DNA from: Peribacillus sp. FSL P2-0133
GTDB lineage: Bacteria > Bacillota > Bacilli > Bacillales > DSM-1321
Assembly: GCF_037975445.1 (NCBI RefSeq)
Contig: NZ_CP150254.1
Coordinates: 1,548,001 to 1,612,000, forward strand
Reading direction: 5' to 3'
Length of the DNA: 64,000 nucleotides
Part shown: one piece after another, positions 36,591 to 46,700 of the stretch
Layout of the letters: each line of letters opens with the position of its first letter
Numbering within the stretch: the stretch's first letter is position 1
Position numbers and translations under genes: made by a program
Notes under the pieces: generated by a model
Database searches by the model: none
Seen by the model: the letters and a program-made list of their open reading frames with translations, nothing else
What the model was told of the DNA's origin: nothing

Positions 36591-38438
36591 TTGAAATTAA
36601 GAGAAAATATTCGTAATATAGCCATCATTGCCCACGTTGACCATGGTAAAACGACGTTAGTGGATCAGTTGCTTAAGCAATCTGGTACTTTCCGTGAAAA
36701 TGAACATGTGGAAGAACGTGCGATGGATTCTAATGCGATTGAAAAAGAACGCGGAATCACGATTCTTGCGAAAAATACAGCAGTTCAATACCAAGATACA
36801 AGAATCAATATTTTGGATACACCGGGTCATGCCGACTTTGGTGGTGAAGTGGAACGGATCATGAAAATGGTTGATGGCGTTCTTCTTGTTGTTGATGCAT
36901 ATGAAGGCTGTATGCCGCAAACTCGCTTCGTGTTGAAAAAAGCATTGGAACAAAAGATTACACCAATCGTTGTCGTGAACAAAATCGATAAAGATTCTGC
37001 ACGTCCAAATGAAGTGGTAGATGAAGTAATTGACTTATTCATCGAACTAGGAGCTGAAGAAGAACAGTTAGAATTCCCAGTAGTCTTCACTTCAGGTATT
37101 GCTGGTACTGCAAGCTTGGATTCAGATCCTACTAAACAAGAAAAAGACATGACCCCACTTTTCGAAACAATCGTCGAAACGATCCCAGCACCAATTGATA
37201 ACTCAGATGAACCGCTTCAATTCCAAGTGGCTTTACTTGACTATAATGATTACGTAGGACGTATTGGGGTTGGCCGTGTATTCCGCGGTAAAATGCATGT
37301 AGGTCAACAAGTTTCATTAATGAAACTTGATGGAAAGGTTAAACAATTCCGTGTAACGAAAATCTTTGGTTATATTGGCTTGAAGAAAGTTGAAATCCAA
37401 GAAGCAGTTGCCGGTGATTTAATTGCCGTTTCTGGTATGGAGGATATTAACGTAGGGGAAACGGTTTGTCCGACCGAACACCCTGAAGCTCTACCTATCC
37501 TGCGTATTGATGAGCCAACATTACAAATGACTTTCCTTGTAAATAACAGCCCATTCGCAGGCCGTGAAGGTAAATTCGTTACAGCTCGTAAAATCGAAGA
37601 GCGTTTGAGAAGCCAATTACAGACGGATGTCAGCTTAAGAGTCGAAAATACTGATTCTCCGGATGTCTGGATTGTTTCAGGCCGTGGTGAGCTTCACCTT
37701 TCCATCCTGATCGAAAACATGAGACGTGAAGGTTATGAACTGCAAGTTTCTAAACCGGAAGTTATCGTTCGTTTGATTGATGGTGTCCGTTGTGAGCCAG
37801 TTGAACGTGTACAAATCGACGTACCTGAGGAGCACACTGGTTCGATCATGGAATCAATGGGAGCCCGTAAAGGTGAATTATTGGATATGATCAATAGCGG
37901 AAGCGGTCAAGTTCGTTTACTGTTCACGATTCCAGCTCGCGGACTTATTGGATATTCAACTGAGTTCTTAACGATTACACGTGGATATGGTATCATGAAC
38001 CACTCATTTGACAGCTATCAACCAATGGCACAAGGTCAAGTCGGCGGAAGACGTCAAGGTGTTCTTGTTTCCATGGAATCAGGAAAAACTACACAATATG
38101 GTATTATGCAAGTAGAAGACCGCGGGGTTATTTTCGTTGAGCCAGGTACGGATATTTATGAAGGCATGATCGTCGGGGAACATAACCGTGATAGCGATTT
38201 GACTGTCAATATCGTTAAAGCGAAACAAATGACAAATATGCGTTCAGCAAATAAAGACCAAACTTCTTCCATGAAAAAACCAAGAATCATGTCACTTGAA
38301 GAAGCTCTAGAATATTTGAACGATGACGAGTACTGTGAAGTAACTCCGGACTCAATCCGTCTTCGTAAAAAAATTCTTGATAAAAACGAACGTGAAAGAG
38401 CAGCTAAAAGAAAAAAAGTTGCTGTTGAAGAAAAATAA
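36591..38438 (+). CDS. typA: Ribosome-associated GTPase TypA/BipA
   Basis: A 615-residue translational GTPase related to EF-G. G1 is AHVDHGKTT, G3 is DTPGHADFGGEVERI, G4 is NKIDK; domains II, III and V and the unique C-terminal domain follow, ending with basic KRKK residues. It assists 50S assembly and stress or cold adaptation. TTG 36591 (LKLRENIRNIAIIAHVDHG) has AGGAGTG 7-8 nt upstream; the ORF from 36552 adds non-family residues. It forms an operon with ylaH. Confidence 0.96.
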   Translation: MKLRENIRNIAIIAHVDHGKTTLVDQLLKQSGTFRENEHVEERAMDSNAIEKERGITILAKNTAVQYQDTRINILDTPGHADFGGEVERIMKMVDGVLLVVDAYEGCMPQTRFVLKKALEQKITPIVVVNKIDKDSARPNEVVDEVIDLFIELGAEEEQLEFPVVFTSGIAGTASLDSDPTKQEKDMTPLFETIVETIPAPIDNSDEPLQFQVALLDYNDYVGRIGVGRVFRGKMHVGQQVSLMKLDGKVKQFRVTKIFGYIGLKKVEIQEAVAGDLIAVSGMEDINVGETVCPTEHPEALPILRIDEPTLQMTFLVNNSPFAGREGKFVTARKIEERLRSQLQTDVSLRVENTDSPDVWIVSGRGELHLSILIENMRREGYELQVSKPEVIVRLIDGVRCEPVERVQIDVPEEHTGSIMESMGARKGELLDMINSGSGQVRLLFTIPARGLIGYSTEFLTITRGYGIMNHSFDSYQPMAQGQVGGRRQGVLVSMESGKTTQYGIMQVEDRGVIFVEPGTDIYEGMIVGEHNRDSDLTVNIVKAKQMTNMRSANKDQTSSMKKPRIMSLEEALEYLNDDEYCEVTPDSIRLRKKILDKNERERAAKRKKVAVEEK

Positions 38439-38460
38439 ATAGCAAGAGGAGGAGAAAAGA

Positions 38461-38769
38461 TTGGATATCCAAGAGCGATTATCATTTTTTGCAGCATTGT
38501 ACAGAGTGGATGAAAATCCTGAAGCGGGAATGTGGTATTTATATTTGACGGTCTTTGGATTATGCATCCTAGTCTATCAGTTAGGTTTTGCCAAAAAGTT
38601 ACCTTTGCTAAAAAATGTGGTCATTTATGTGGTAATGGCACTTGGATGTACCCTTCTTTCTTTCTTTGCTGTGTTTCTTCCTATGGGGGAAGCATTAGTC
38701 ATCGCTTCGCTTGTTCTGGGGATTTATCGAATCCGTCTTCATAATTCGAGAAAAGAAGAACAGGCTTAA
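38461..38769 (+). CDS. ylaH: YlaH-like membrane protein
   Basis: A 102-residue protein with about three hydrophobic segments ([53 protein letters not shown]), matching YlaH. TTG start 7 nt after GAGGAGG, 22 bp after typA, so they are co-transcribed. No known function. Confidence 0.85.
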   Translation: MDIQERLSFFAALYRVDENPEAGMWYLYLTVFGLCILVYQLGFAKKLPLLKNVVIYVVMALGCTLLSFFAVFLPMGEALVIASLVLGIYRIRLHNSRKEEQA

Positions 38770-38770
38770 G

Positions 38771-39058
38771 ATGATGAAATCATTACAGGATGCTTTATAC
38801 AATTGGTTGACGATCAAAGTTGTCTGTGATGCAAGGCCTGATGATACAGCAGCACGTGATACAGAAATGTTTTTCATGCAGATGCTGAAAGATGATCATC
38901 AGGTGATAATCGATTCGGTTTCAAAAACAGAACCTTTTTATTTCGTCGAATATCTTTTGGGGGACGAAATGAAAAAGCAACGTTATCCGATTGAATTGAT
39001 TGATATCATGTTAGACCAAATACAGTTAGAGCCAGATAAGTATAAAAATATCGAGTAA
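38771..39058 (+). CDS. Conserved-looking cytosolic protein, unknown
   Basis: A 95-residue acidic protein (MMKSLQDALYNWLTIKVVCDARPDDTAARDTEMF) with no membrane segment or motif I can name. It begins 1 bp after the ylaH stop, without a strong ribosome binding site, which implies translational coupling. A terminator follows. Although B. subtilis has ylaI next, I remember similar small ORFs after ylaH in other bacilli, but cannot confirm it here. Confidence 0.7.
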   Translation: MMKSLQDALYNWLTIKVVCDARPDDTAARDTEMFFMQMLKDDHQVIIDSVSKTEPFYFVEYLLGDEMKKQRYPIELIDIMLDQIQLEPDKYKNIE

Positions 39059-39062
39059 TGAT

Positions 39063-39099
39063 AAAAAGAACCGTGCGATATACGCACGGTTCTTTTTTA
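39063..39099. terminator. Bidirectional terminator
   Basis: Perfect stem of about 15 bp (AAAAAGAACCGTGCG/CGCACGGTTCTTTTT) between convergent genes. Confidence 0.93.
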
Positions 39100-39528
39100 T
39101 ATTGCTTTGGGGAGGAAAAGTCCGTAAAAAAGATGTAAGATTGTCCACAAAAAGAAAGCTGTCAAATCAGAAGGAAGGACAGCTTCTGTTTTCGACAGCG
39201 CCGATAATGGGAAGTAAAGCATGATTGCTGGAATGATCGTGAAAAATGCAAGTGTGTATTTGTTCCAATTCCTGAAAATCTTTAAAGGACGAAGAATATA
39301 AACGTAACTGAACGTAATTGCCAGTGAGAAAAGGAGATGGAAAAAGAACAATGTTGCCTCGGTCCAGGAAACAGCTCCGATTAAAGGAAGGAAATCCACA
39401 TTCAATAGGAGCTTATAAACTTGTTTACCGGAAAACATTTCGACCCACTTCATTATCAATCCAAGCAGAATTCCATTGGTGAGACCAATCAGGGAAACTT
39501 TATAATTTATTCTACCATTCATCTTCAT
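39097..39528 (-). CDS. Four-helix membrane protein, unknown
   Basis: A 143-residue protein with four to five predicted helices (VSLIGLTNGILLGLIM, LFFFHLLFSLAITFSYVYIL, LAFFTIIPAIMLYFPL, FFLWTILHLFYGLF) and a basic N-terminus. No family recognised. The ATG at 39528 lies inside the end of ylaI, so its translation is coupled to that gene; there is no independent strong ribosome binding site. Confidence 0.7.
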   Translation of the reverse strand: MKMNGRINYKVSLIGLTNGILLGLIMKWVEMFSGKQVYKLLLNVDFLPLIGAVSWTEATLFFFHLLFSLAITFSYVYILRPLKIFRNWNKYTLAFFTIIPAIMLYFPLSALSKTEAVLPSDLTAFFLWTILHLFYGLFLPKAI

Positions 39529-39712
39529 TTTTGATAGTCCGGTAAAGACGGAAGTTTCCGGTTGCAATCCGTTCGTTCGTACGCTCTTCTATGCGTTGGT
39601 TGCATGTATTGCACATATAGGTATGTATAGGGCGGTTGCGAAGTTTCTTAGCTTCTGGGCTATCATCAGGTATAGATTCAATTTGATCGCATATTACACA
39701 TTTAACCTTCAT
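39512..39712 (-). CDS. ylaI: Zinc-ribbon protein YlaI (DUF2197)
   Basis: A 66-residue protein starting MKVKCVICDQIESI. CVIC (residues 5-8) and CNTC (about 34-37) form a probable zinc site. Family YlaI/DUF2197; function unknown. It overlaps the membrane-protein gene by 17 bp, making a two-gene unit on the minus strand. Confidence 0.88.
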   Translation of the reverse strand: MKVKCVICDQIESIPDDSPEAKKLRNRPIHTYMCNTCNQRIEERTNERIATGNFRLYRTIKNEDEW

Positions 39713-39835
39713 ATTAGTTGAACCTCACTTCAATTTGAATATGCTTTTAAGTATACCAATATTTTTATGGTAAAACGAGGATAAAGTGAAACTAACATAT
39801 GAACGTTAACGTAAGTTGGTTCATGGCGGATAAAG

Positions 39836-39864
39836 GCAAAAACCCGAAGATTGACTTCGGGTTA
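39836..39864 (-). terminator. Terminator after ylaJ
   Basis: Stem AACCCGAAG/CTTCGGGTT with loop ATTGA; on the minus strand it is followed by TTTTTGCC. Confidence 0.85.
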
Positions 39865-39871
39865 GGAATAT

Positions 39872-40471
39872 TCATTCTTTAAAGTGATTGGATTGGTCAT
39901 TTTGCTCTTTATCGAGTTCTTTTCTTTCCGTTTCATCATCAAGTTTATTTTTTTCCTTTTCAATGTTCTTGGACGGCGTTGGGGTTAAAATATCACCAGG
40001 AACCTCAGGAATGACCCGACTTGTGATGTCAGCCAGTTCATTTAGTATCCCGGTTACCGGTTTACCGTCTTTAATGTCTCTGGCCACCTCCCTGATCCGC
40101 TCATTTATATCCGGGTCAGCGACGATGAGGGCATTTGCACCTTCAGGATCATGTTTTAAAGTTTCTCCAACTGAGTACTTTATCGTTCCGACCTGTGAAC
40201 GCTCAATATCTTGGTCGATATCTATTCCGACGATGGCATATTTGCCAAGTACGACTGCGGTGGCATCGTTCACCTCAGGAATGGATTTAGCCAAACCTGT
40301 GAGTCTTTCCGCTGTTTGCTGACCTGTATTTCTGTCTGCTTCCTTAATGGTCGAGTTATTGACTTTCGTTAAATTGTTTTTCGCATTATTTTCAGACACT
40401 TCATTTTTATTATTCATTGAGCAACCTGTCATCAACAGAACAGCAGCGAGCGACAATATGAATTTTTGCAA
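39872..40471 (-). CDS. ylaJ: YhcN/YlaJ family sporulation lipoprotein
   Basis: A 199-residue lipoprotein: signal peptide with lipobox LMTGC (Cys residue 17), Asn/Lys-rich linker, then a YhcN/YlaJ domain (about residues 55-150, ERLTGLAKSIPEVNDATAVVLGKYAIVGIDID), and a charged Lys/Glu/Asp tail. Members are associated with spore membranes and germination. TTG start with AGGAGG 7 nt upstream. Confidence 0.87.
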   Translation of the reverse strand: MQKFILSLAAVLLMTGCSMNNKNEVSENNAKNNLTKVNNSTIKEADRNTGQQTAERLTGLAKSIPEVNDATAVVLGKYAIVGIDIDQDIERSQVGTIKYSVGETLKHDPEGANALIVADPDINERIREVARDIKDGKPVTGILNELADITSRVIPEVPGDILTPTPSKNIEKEKNKLDDETERKELDKEQNDQSNHFKE

Positions 40472-40738
40472 AGTGCAACCTCCTTAATGTTTTTTGTTGG
40501 TTCCAGCCTGTCCACCATTGCCCAAGTCTGATTCATGTAAGTATAAAATGCAGCCAAACATGTTGTCTTCAATGTTGGGGATAGCATTTTTTGCTGGAAG
40601 TTTTCTTTATAGTCTGTAAATGTTCTTCTATCTTTATGCAAATGAACATATATTTTATCAACAGTCTCGTCCGCTACATAACTTCTGAGTGTAGTAAATG
40701 GTAAGGCATATCCTAAAGAGCAGGCAGGAGGCGTCATA

Positions 40739-42070
40739 TTGGGGAAAAAAATCTATGTTTTAGATACGAATGTCCTGTTGCAGGATCCGTACTCGATTTA
40801 TTCATTCGAAGATAATGAAGTTGTCATTCCGGCAGTCGTATTAGAAGAATTGGATTCGAAAAAACGGTATATGGATGAAATCGGAAGGAATGCCAGGCAA
40901 GTATCGAAATTGATCGATAGCTTTCGTGAAAAAGGGAAGCTTCATCAGAGCATTCCGCTTCATAATGGAGGCAGCATAAGGATTGAACTCAACCACCGTT
41001 CATTTCATAAGCTTCAGGAAATTTTTGTGGAGAAAACGAATGATAACAGGATATTGGCAGTCGCGAAAAATTTATCTTTGGAAGAAGAGACGAAGGAAGA
41101 TGGAAAAACGGTCATTTTGGTAAGCAAAGATACTCTCGTCAGGGTTAAAGCCGATGCCATCGGACTTGAGGCAGAGGACTTTTTAAATGATCGTGTCGTA
41201 GAACTGGACCATATATACGCTGGGCACAAAGAAGTGTTTGTATCGATTGATAATCTGAATAAGTTTTATGAAAAAAGTTTTCTGGCACTGGAGGAACTGA
41301 CAAAAGATTCATATTACCCAAATCAATTCCTGTTGATGAAGGACACGCTGGGGAGTTCAGCTTCTGCGATTGGGATAGTGGATGAGAACTGCAGGCTAGT
41401 CAAGAAATTGATGTATGAAGGGGAACATATTTGGGGAATTAAACCGAGAAATGTCCAGCAGACGATGGCCCTTGATTTATTGCTTCGTTCGGATATCCAG
41501 CTTGTGACGCTCATTGGTAAGGCGGGGACAGGCAAGACTTTATTGGCATTGGCTACAGGATTGATGCAAACTGAAGATTTGTCACAATATAAGAAACTTC
41601 TGGTTGCCAGGCCAATTGTTCCTGTTGGTAAAGATATTGGTTATCTGCCAGGGGAAAAAGAAGAAAAATTAAGACCTTGGATGCAGCCTATTTTCGATAA
41701 TCTCCAATTTTTATTCAATACGAAAAAACCTGGGGAATTGGATGCCATTCTAGCTGGCATGAGTTCGATTGAAGTGGAAGCCCTGACCTATATCAGGGGA
41801 AGGAGCATCCCGGATCAGTTCATCATCATCGATGAAGCGCAGAACTTAACAAAACATGAGGTCAAGACCATCTTGACGAGAGTCGGGGAGCGAAGCAAAA
41901 TTGTATTAATGGGGGATCCGGAGCAAATAGATCATCCTTATTTAGATGAATATAATAATGGTTTGACCTATGTGGTGGAAAAATTCAAGACAGAGCGCAT
42001 TGCCGGCCATGTTAAATTGATAAAAGGGGAAAGATCTGGATTGGCCCAACTCGCAGCTACGCTTTTATAA
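40739..42070 (+). CDS. ylaK: PIN-PhoH family ATPase YlaK
   Basis: A 443-residue two-domain protein. The N-terminal PIN domain (residues 1-150) keeps YVLDTNVLLQDP and LVSKDTLVRVKA acidic residues for RNase activity; the C-terminal PhoH-like ATPase (about 225-443) has Walker A GKAGTGKTLLALA and Walker B FIIIDEAQN. PIN-PhoH proteins are thought to be RNA helicase/RNases. TTG start after AGGAGG. Matches phoH2/ylaK in order and length. Confidence 0.92.
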   Translation: MGKKIYVLDTNVLLQDPYSIYSFEDNEVVIPAVVLEELDSKKRYMDEIGRNARQVSKLIDSFREKGKLHQSIPLHNGGSIRIELNHRSFHKLQEIFVEKTNDNRILAVAKNLSLEEETKEDGKTVILVSKDTLVRVKADAIGLEAEDFLNDRVVELDHIYAGHKEVFVSIDNLNKFYEKSFLALEELTKDSYYPNQFLLMKDTLGSSASAIGIVDENCRLVKKLMYEGEHIWGIKPRNVQQTMALDLLLRSDIQLVTLIGKAGTGKTLLALATGLMQTEDLSQYKKLLVARPIVPVGKDIGYLPGEKEEKLRPWMQPIFDNLQFLFNTKKPGELDAILAGMSSIEVEALTYIRGRSIPDQFIIIDEAQNLTKHEVKTILTRVGERSKIVLMGDPEQIDHPYLDEYNNGLTYVVEKFKTERIAGHVKLIKGERSGLAQLAATLL

Positions 42071-42073
42071 TCC

Positions 42074-42101
42074 AATCGGCAAGGGATGTCCCTTGCCGAT
42101 T
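42074..42101. terminator. Perfect hairpin after ylaK
   Basis: Thirteen-bp arms AATCGGCAAGGGA/TCCCTTGCCGATT with a 2-nt apex between convergent ylaK and ylaL. There is no T-run, so it may block exonucleases or work weakly in both directions. Confidence 0.6.
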
Positions 42102-42134
42102 GCTCTAAAGATTTCGGTAAGAATGGACTAAGTC

Positions 42135-42647
42135 TTATTTAACAGTGAAAGACCGTACATTTTTTATCGGATCATTGATGTTGGAAGCGTCTCCGAAATA
42201 AATTTCCATAGGGCCGCCATCAGATATTTTAAGCGGCTTTCCATCCTTGGAAAAGCCCAGGAAAAATTCAAGTGCCGTTTCCAACGGGAATGTAAGCTCC
42301 TCATTATCGGTTGTAACGATGACTTCAGTTACCCCATTTTCAGGTTCGGCATTTTTTAAAAAAGGTTCAAAAGGGATGCCGAAAGTCCCTTCCAGCAATC
42401 TTTGCTTCTCAAACTTTCGTTCCGTTTTTATTGTGGGTGGCATTATTGCGCCTTCCTGTATTTCTTTTTGCCAATGTTTGGAGGCGGCAATCGTATATTC
42501 TTCTAATTCATTGACTTGGACTCTTTCAGCGTGGAAATATGTATCGATTTCAACTTTACGGTCATCAAAAATCCATACTCCAGGATCTAGCGTAATTGGA
42601 TATTTCACTTTTCCATTTATAAATACGATAGGTTCCAAATATCTCAT
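42135..42647 (-). CDS. ylaL: YlaL-like conserved protein
   Basis: A 170-residue soluble protein (LEPIVFINGKVKYPITLDPGVWIFDDRKVEID). The DPGVWIFDDRK segment and position between ylaK and ylaN suggest YlaL, a Bacillus protein of unknown function. The ATG at 42647 directly follows AAAGGA; a TTG at 42638 has better spacing (8 nt), so the protein may begin three residues later. Confidence 0.65.
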   Translation of the reverse strand: MRYLEPIVFINGKVKYPITLDPGVWIFDDRKVEIDTYFHAERVQVNELEEYTIAASKHWQKEIQEGAIMPPTIKTERKFEKQRLLEGTFGIPFEPFLKNAEPENGVTEVIVTTDNEELTFPLETALEFFLGFSKDGKPLKISDGGPMEIYFGDASNINDPIKNVRSFTVK

Positions 42648-42859
42648 TCCTTTCTGTTGCTCTTTAATGATTATAATCAATTATAATTGAAATGTCACAT
42701 CTACACGATGGTGAACAATTTCCATGGCTGGATATATTCATTTGAGAGGTGGCAGTGATATCCCAATGGCAAATTGTTTGTCAATGTCCTTGCTTTTTCA
42801 CAAAACTAAAGGTAGAATTTAGAGATAAGATTTAATCGCTCTGAGCGGGGGGATTTAAC

Positions 42860-43141
42860 ATGGCATCTGATATGCTTGTCAATCATCGAGAAAAAGCTTA
42901 TGCTTTATTAAAAGCAGATGCTGACAAGATTCTAAAACTGATAAAAGTTCAAATGGAAAATCTCACTATGCCTCAATGTCCTTTATATGAAGAGGTACTT
43001 GATACACAAATGTTCGGCCTATCACGAGAAATTGATTTTGCCGTACGATTAGGTTTGGTAGAGGAAACCGAGGGTAAATCCCTTTTGGAGGCCCTTGAAC
43101 AGGAATTGTCAGTTTTGCATGAAGCATCATTAAAAAAATAA
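42860..43141 (+). CDS. ylaN: YlaN (UPF0358), iron-linked regulator of Fur
   Basis: A 93-residue helical protein starting [25 protein letters not shown], clearly YlaN. Work in B. subtilis and S. aureus links YlaN to iron binding and relief of Fur repression; it is essential in low iron. GCGGGGGG precedes ATG. In B. subtilis ftsW follows; here a terminator and 600 bp of non-coding DNA lead to pycA. Confidence 0.92.
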   Translation: MASDMLVNHREKAYALLKADADKILKLIKVQMENLTMPQCPLYEEVLDTQMFGLSREIDFAVRLGLVEETEGKSLLEALEQELSVLHEASLKK

Positions 43142-43156
43142 TAGATAAAACATACT

Positions 43157-43195
43157 AACTCAAACAAATCTCGATGATTGTTTGAGTTTTTTATT
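43157..43195 (+). terminator. Terminator after ylaN
   Basis: Stem AACTCAAACAA/TTGTTTGAGTT followed by TTTTATTTAT. Confidence 0.9.
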
Positions 43196-43775
43196 TATAT
43201 ACATAATTAATTAATAGTGTTATACTATATTCAAAAGTGACATACTAATTAATCCGTAGAAGCACTATTGTGTTTTTTATTTTTTGTTTTTTTTATTTTT
43301 TGAATTTTCGTTGAAATGTTCAATGGTTATCTTCACATTTCAAATTTCTCTATCAATCATTAAATATGTGGGATTTTCCAATCGAATGCCTTTGATTAAC
43401 AATGGGATAGTAAGTCGGAAAGGCAGAGCTAATTCCTTGTTTTTATATACGAATATATGTAATTTTTTATTTTTTTATTGTATTCAGTTAATTTTAGTAT
43501 TATGGTTATATTAATTGAATGTTAAATCAAATTGATAATATATTATTATAGCTAAATTTTCATTTGCTATTGGTGCAGAGCTCTTTTTAGTCTCTATCGG
43601 ATGTAAAAAACGAAAATATAAAATATATCGAAATAATTACATCCGCAATAAAATGAGCTTGATCAGAATGGTCTCCTTAGTTGGGAAATAAATTCTTGAA
43701 TAAAGAGTGGTGAAAGTCTTTCACGCTTTTTTTCTATATATTCAATAAAAATACATATTGATTAGGGTGGTAGCA
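43196..43775. other. Long AT-rich region before pycA; ftsW absent
   Basis: Nothing coding is supported: the longest plus frame (43284-43514) is low-complexity F/I/L and lacks a ribosome binding site. The expected ftsW gene is missing. At about 43704-43733 a weak hairpin (GTGAA-TTCAC) with TTTTTTTC sits just upstream of pycA and could be a leftover terminator or an attenuator. Confidence 0.5.
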
Positions 43776-46700
43776 ATGGGGAAACGTATAGAAAAAGTAC
43801 TTGCGGCAAATCGTGGAGAAATAGCGATACGGATTTTTCGGGCATGTACGGAATTAGACATTCACACAGTTGCAATCTATTCAAAGGAGGATTATGGTTC
43901 TTATCACCGATATAAAGCGGATGAGGCATATTTGGTTGGGGAAGGCAAAAAGCCGATTGATGCATACCTGGATATTGAAGGCATAATTGCGATCGCTAAA
44001 ATGAGCGGTGTCGATGCGATTCATCCCGGTTATGGTTTCCTTTCAGAAAATATTGAATTTGCGAAACGTTGTGAGGAAGAAGGCATAATCTTCATCGGAC
44101 CAGAATCAAGACACCTAGATATGTTTGGTGACAAAGTAAAAGCCAGAACACAAGCTGAACTGGCTGATATTCCGGTTATCCCTGGTAGCGATGGACCGGT
44201 GACCAGTGTTGAAGAAGTAAAGGAATTTGGTAAACAATACGGTTTTCCAATTATCATAAAAGCCTCTTTAGGCGGCGGCGGACGCGGAATGCGGATTGTC
44301 GAAAAAATCGAAGAAGTTGAAGAGGCTTATGATCGCGCAAAATCAGAAGCTAAAGCAGCTTTTGGTAATGATGAAGTCTATGTAGAGAGATTCATACAAA
44401 ATCCGAAGCATATCGAAGTTCAGATTTTGGCTGATACTCATGGGAATATCGTCCATTTATATGAACGTGACTGTTCCGTTCAGAGAAGGCATCAAAAAGT
44501 TGTGGAAGTGGCACCTTCCGTTTCCCTTTCCGAGGATTTAAGGGAAAGGATTTGTGAAGCAGCCGTCAAGTTGGCAAAAAATATTGATTATGTAAACGCT
44601 GGTACGGTCGAATTCCTTGTCGCAAATGGCGAATTTTACTTTATTGAAGTCAATCCACGGGTTCAGGTTGAGCATACCATTACTGAAATGATTACGGGCA
44701 TTGATATCGTTCAATCCCAAATCATGGTAGCAGAAGGGCATGAACTCCATGGCAAAAAGATCGGGATTCCCGAACAGTCAGGAATCAAAACACATGGATA
44801 TGCGATTCAATCACGGGTGACGACTGAGGACCCATTGAATAATTTCATGCCTGATACCGGGAAAATGATGGTCTACCGGTCCGGTGGGGGATTCGGTGTT
44901 CGTCTGGACGCTGGGAATGGATTCCAAGGTGCGGTCATCACACCATATTATGATTCCCTTCTCGTTAAACTTTCTACTCATGCGCTTTCATTTGAACAGG
45001 CAGCTTCCAAAATGGTTCGTAACCTTAAGGAGTTCAGGATTCGTGGTATTAAAACAAATATCCCCTTCCTTGAAAATGTTGTAAAACATGAAAAATTCAT
45101 TAATGGGGAATATGATACATCATTCATTGATTCAACACCGGAATTATTTAGCTTCCCAATTAGAAAAGACCGTGGGACAAAAATGCTTTCATATATCGGA
45201 AATGTGACCGTGAATGGATTCCCGGGAGTCGAGAAAAAGAAAAAACCTGTTTTTGATCCAGCTCCAATTCCGAATGTTGGTGGCCTGCCGCTTATCTCGG
45301 GTACAAAAAATATACTTGAAGAGCAAGGTGCAGAGGGTCTGGTCAATTGGATCAAAGAACAGAAAGAGGTATTGATCACCGATACGACTTTCCGCGATGC
45401 ACATCAATCTTTACTGGCGACGAGAATTAGGTCGAAAGATATCCTTGATATCGCTGAGCCTACAGCAAAACTACTTCCTGATTTATTTTCAATGGAAATG
45501 TGGGGTGGGGCAACTTTCGATGTCGCATATCGATTCTTGAAAGAAGATCCTTGGGATAGGCTGATAAGTTTCAGGAAAAAAGCACCTAATGTCCTATTAC
45601 AAATGCTTTTAAGGGCTTCGAATGCAGTTGGTTATAAAAATTACCCTGATAATGTCATTCGTGAATTCGTAGAGAAATCAGCGGATGCAGGCATTGATGT
45701 TTTCCGTATCTTCGACAGTTTAAACTGGGTTAAAGGGATGGAATTGGCTATTGATGCAGTCCGTCAATCCGGCAAAATTGCGGAAGCGGCCATTTGTTAT
45801 ACCGGGGATTTGAATGATCCATCACGCAGCAAGTATAATATCGACTACTATAAAAAAATGGCCGTGGAACTAGAACATGCCGGTGCCCATATTTTAGCGA
45901 TCAAGGATATGGCCGGCCTCTTGAAACCTGATGCTGCTTACCGCCTTGTATCGGAACTGAAAGAAACGACATCCCTTCCGATCCATCTGCATACTCATGA
46001 TACAAGCGGGAATGGAATTTACATGTATTCGAAAGCGATCGAAGCTGGTGTGGATATCGTTGATACGGCGATTGGTTCTTTAGCTGGACTGACTTCGCAG
46101 CCAAGTGTACAAACACTTCATTATGCGTTGGAGGGGTCAAGCAGACAGCCTAAATTGGAAGTCGATTCACTAGAGCGTTTAGGAGAATACTGGGGAGAGG
46201 TCAGAAAATTCTATCATGACTTCGAAAGCGGCATGAATGCACCTCATACCGAAGTTTACAAACACGAAATGCCAGGCGGTCAATATAGCAATCTGCAGCA
46301 GCAAGCCAAAGCAGTGGGGCTGGGGGACCGCTGGCATGAAGTTAAAGAAATGTACCAGCGTGTCAATGTAATGTTCGGCGATATCGTTAAAGTAACACCT
46401 TCATCCAAAGTTGTTGGGGACATGGCTTTATTCATGGTACAAAATAACCTGTCTGAAGAAGATGTTCTGTCAAAAGGCAAATCCATCGATTTCCCTGATT
46501 CAGTCATAGAGTTATTCGAAGGTTATCTAGGTCAGCCAGTTGGGGGATTCCCTAAAGAACTTCAGGAAGTTATCCTGAAAGGGAAGAAACCTATAACAGT
46601 AAGACCGGGTGAATTATTGGAAGAAGTGGATTTTGCAGCTCTTAAAGAAGAATTATTCAAGGAATTGGGACGGGCAGTCACTGATTTCGATGTGCTTGCA

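Noticed and set aside
40432..40737. 101-codon minus-strand frame upstream of ylaJ
   Set aside because: It overlaps the ylaJ start and its ribosome binding site, has no ribosome binding site of its own, and covers the probable ylaJ and ylaK promoters. Amino-acid composition is fairly normal, so it is not excluded entirely.
43284..43514. 76-codon plus frame in the ylaN-pycA gap
   Set aside because: Low-complexity F/L/I sequence from AT-rich DNA, no ribosome binding site, and no FtsW signature.
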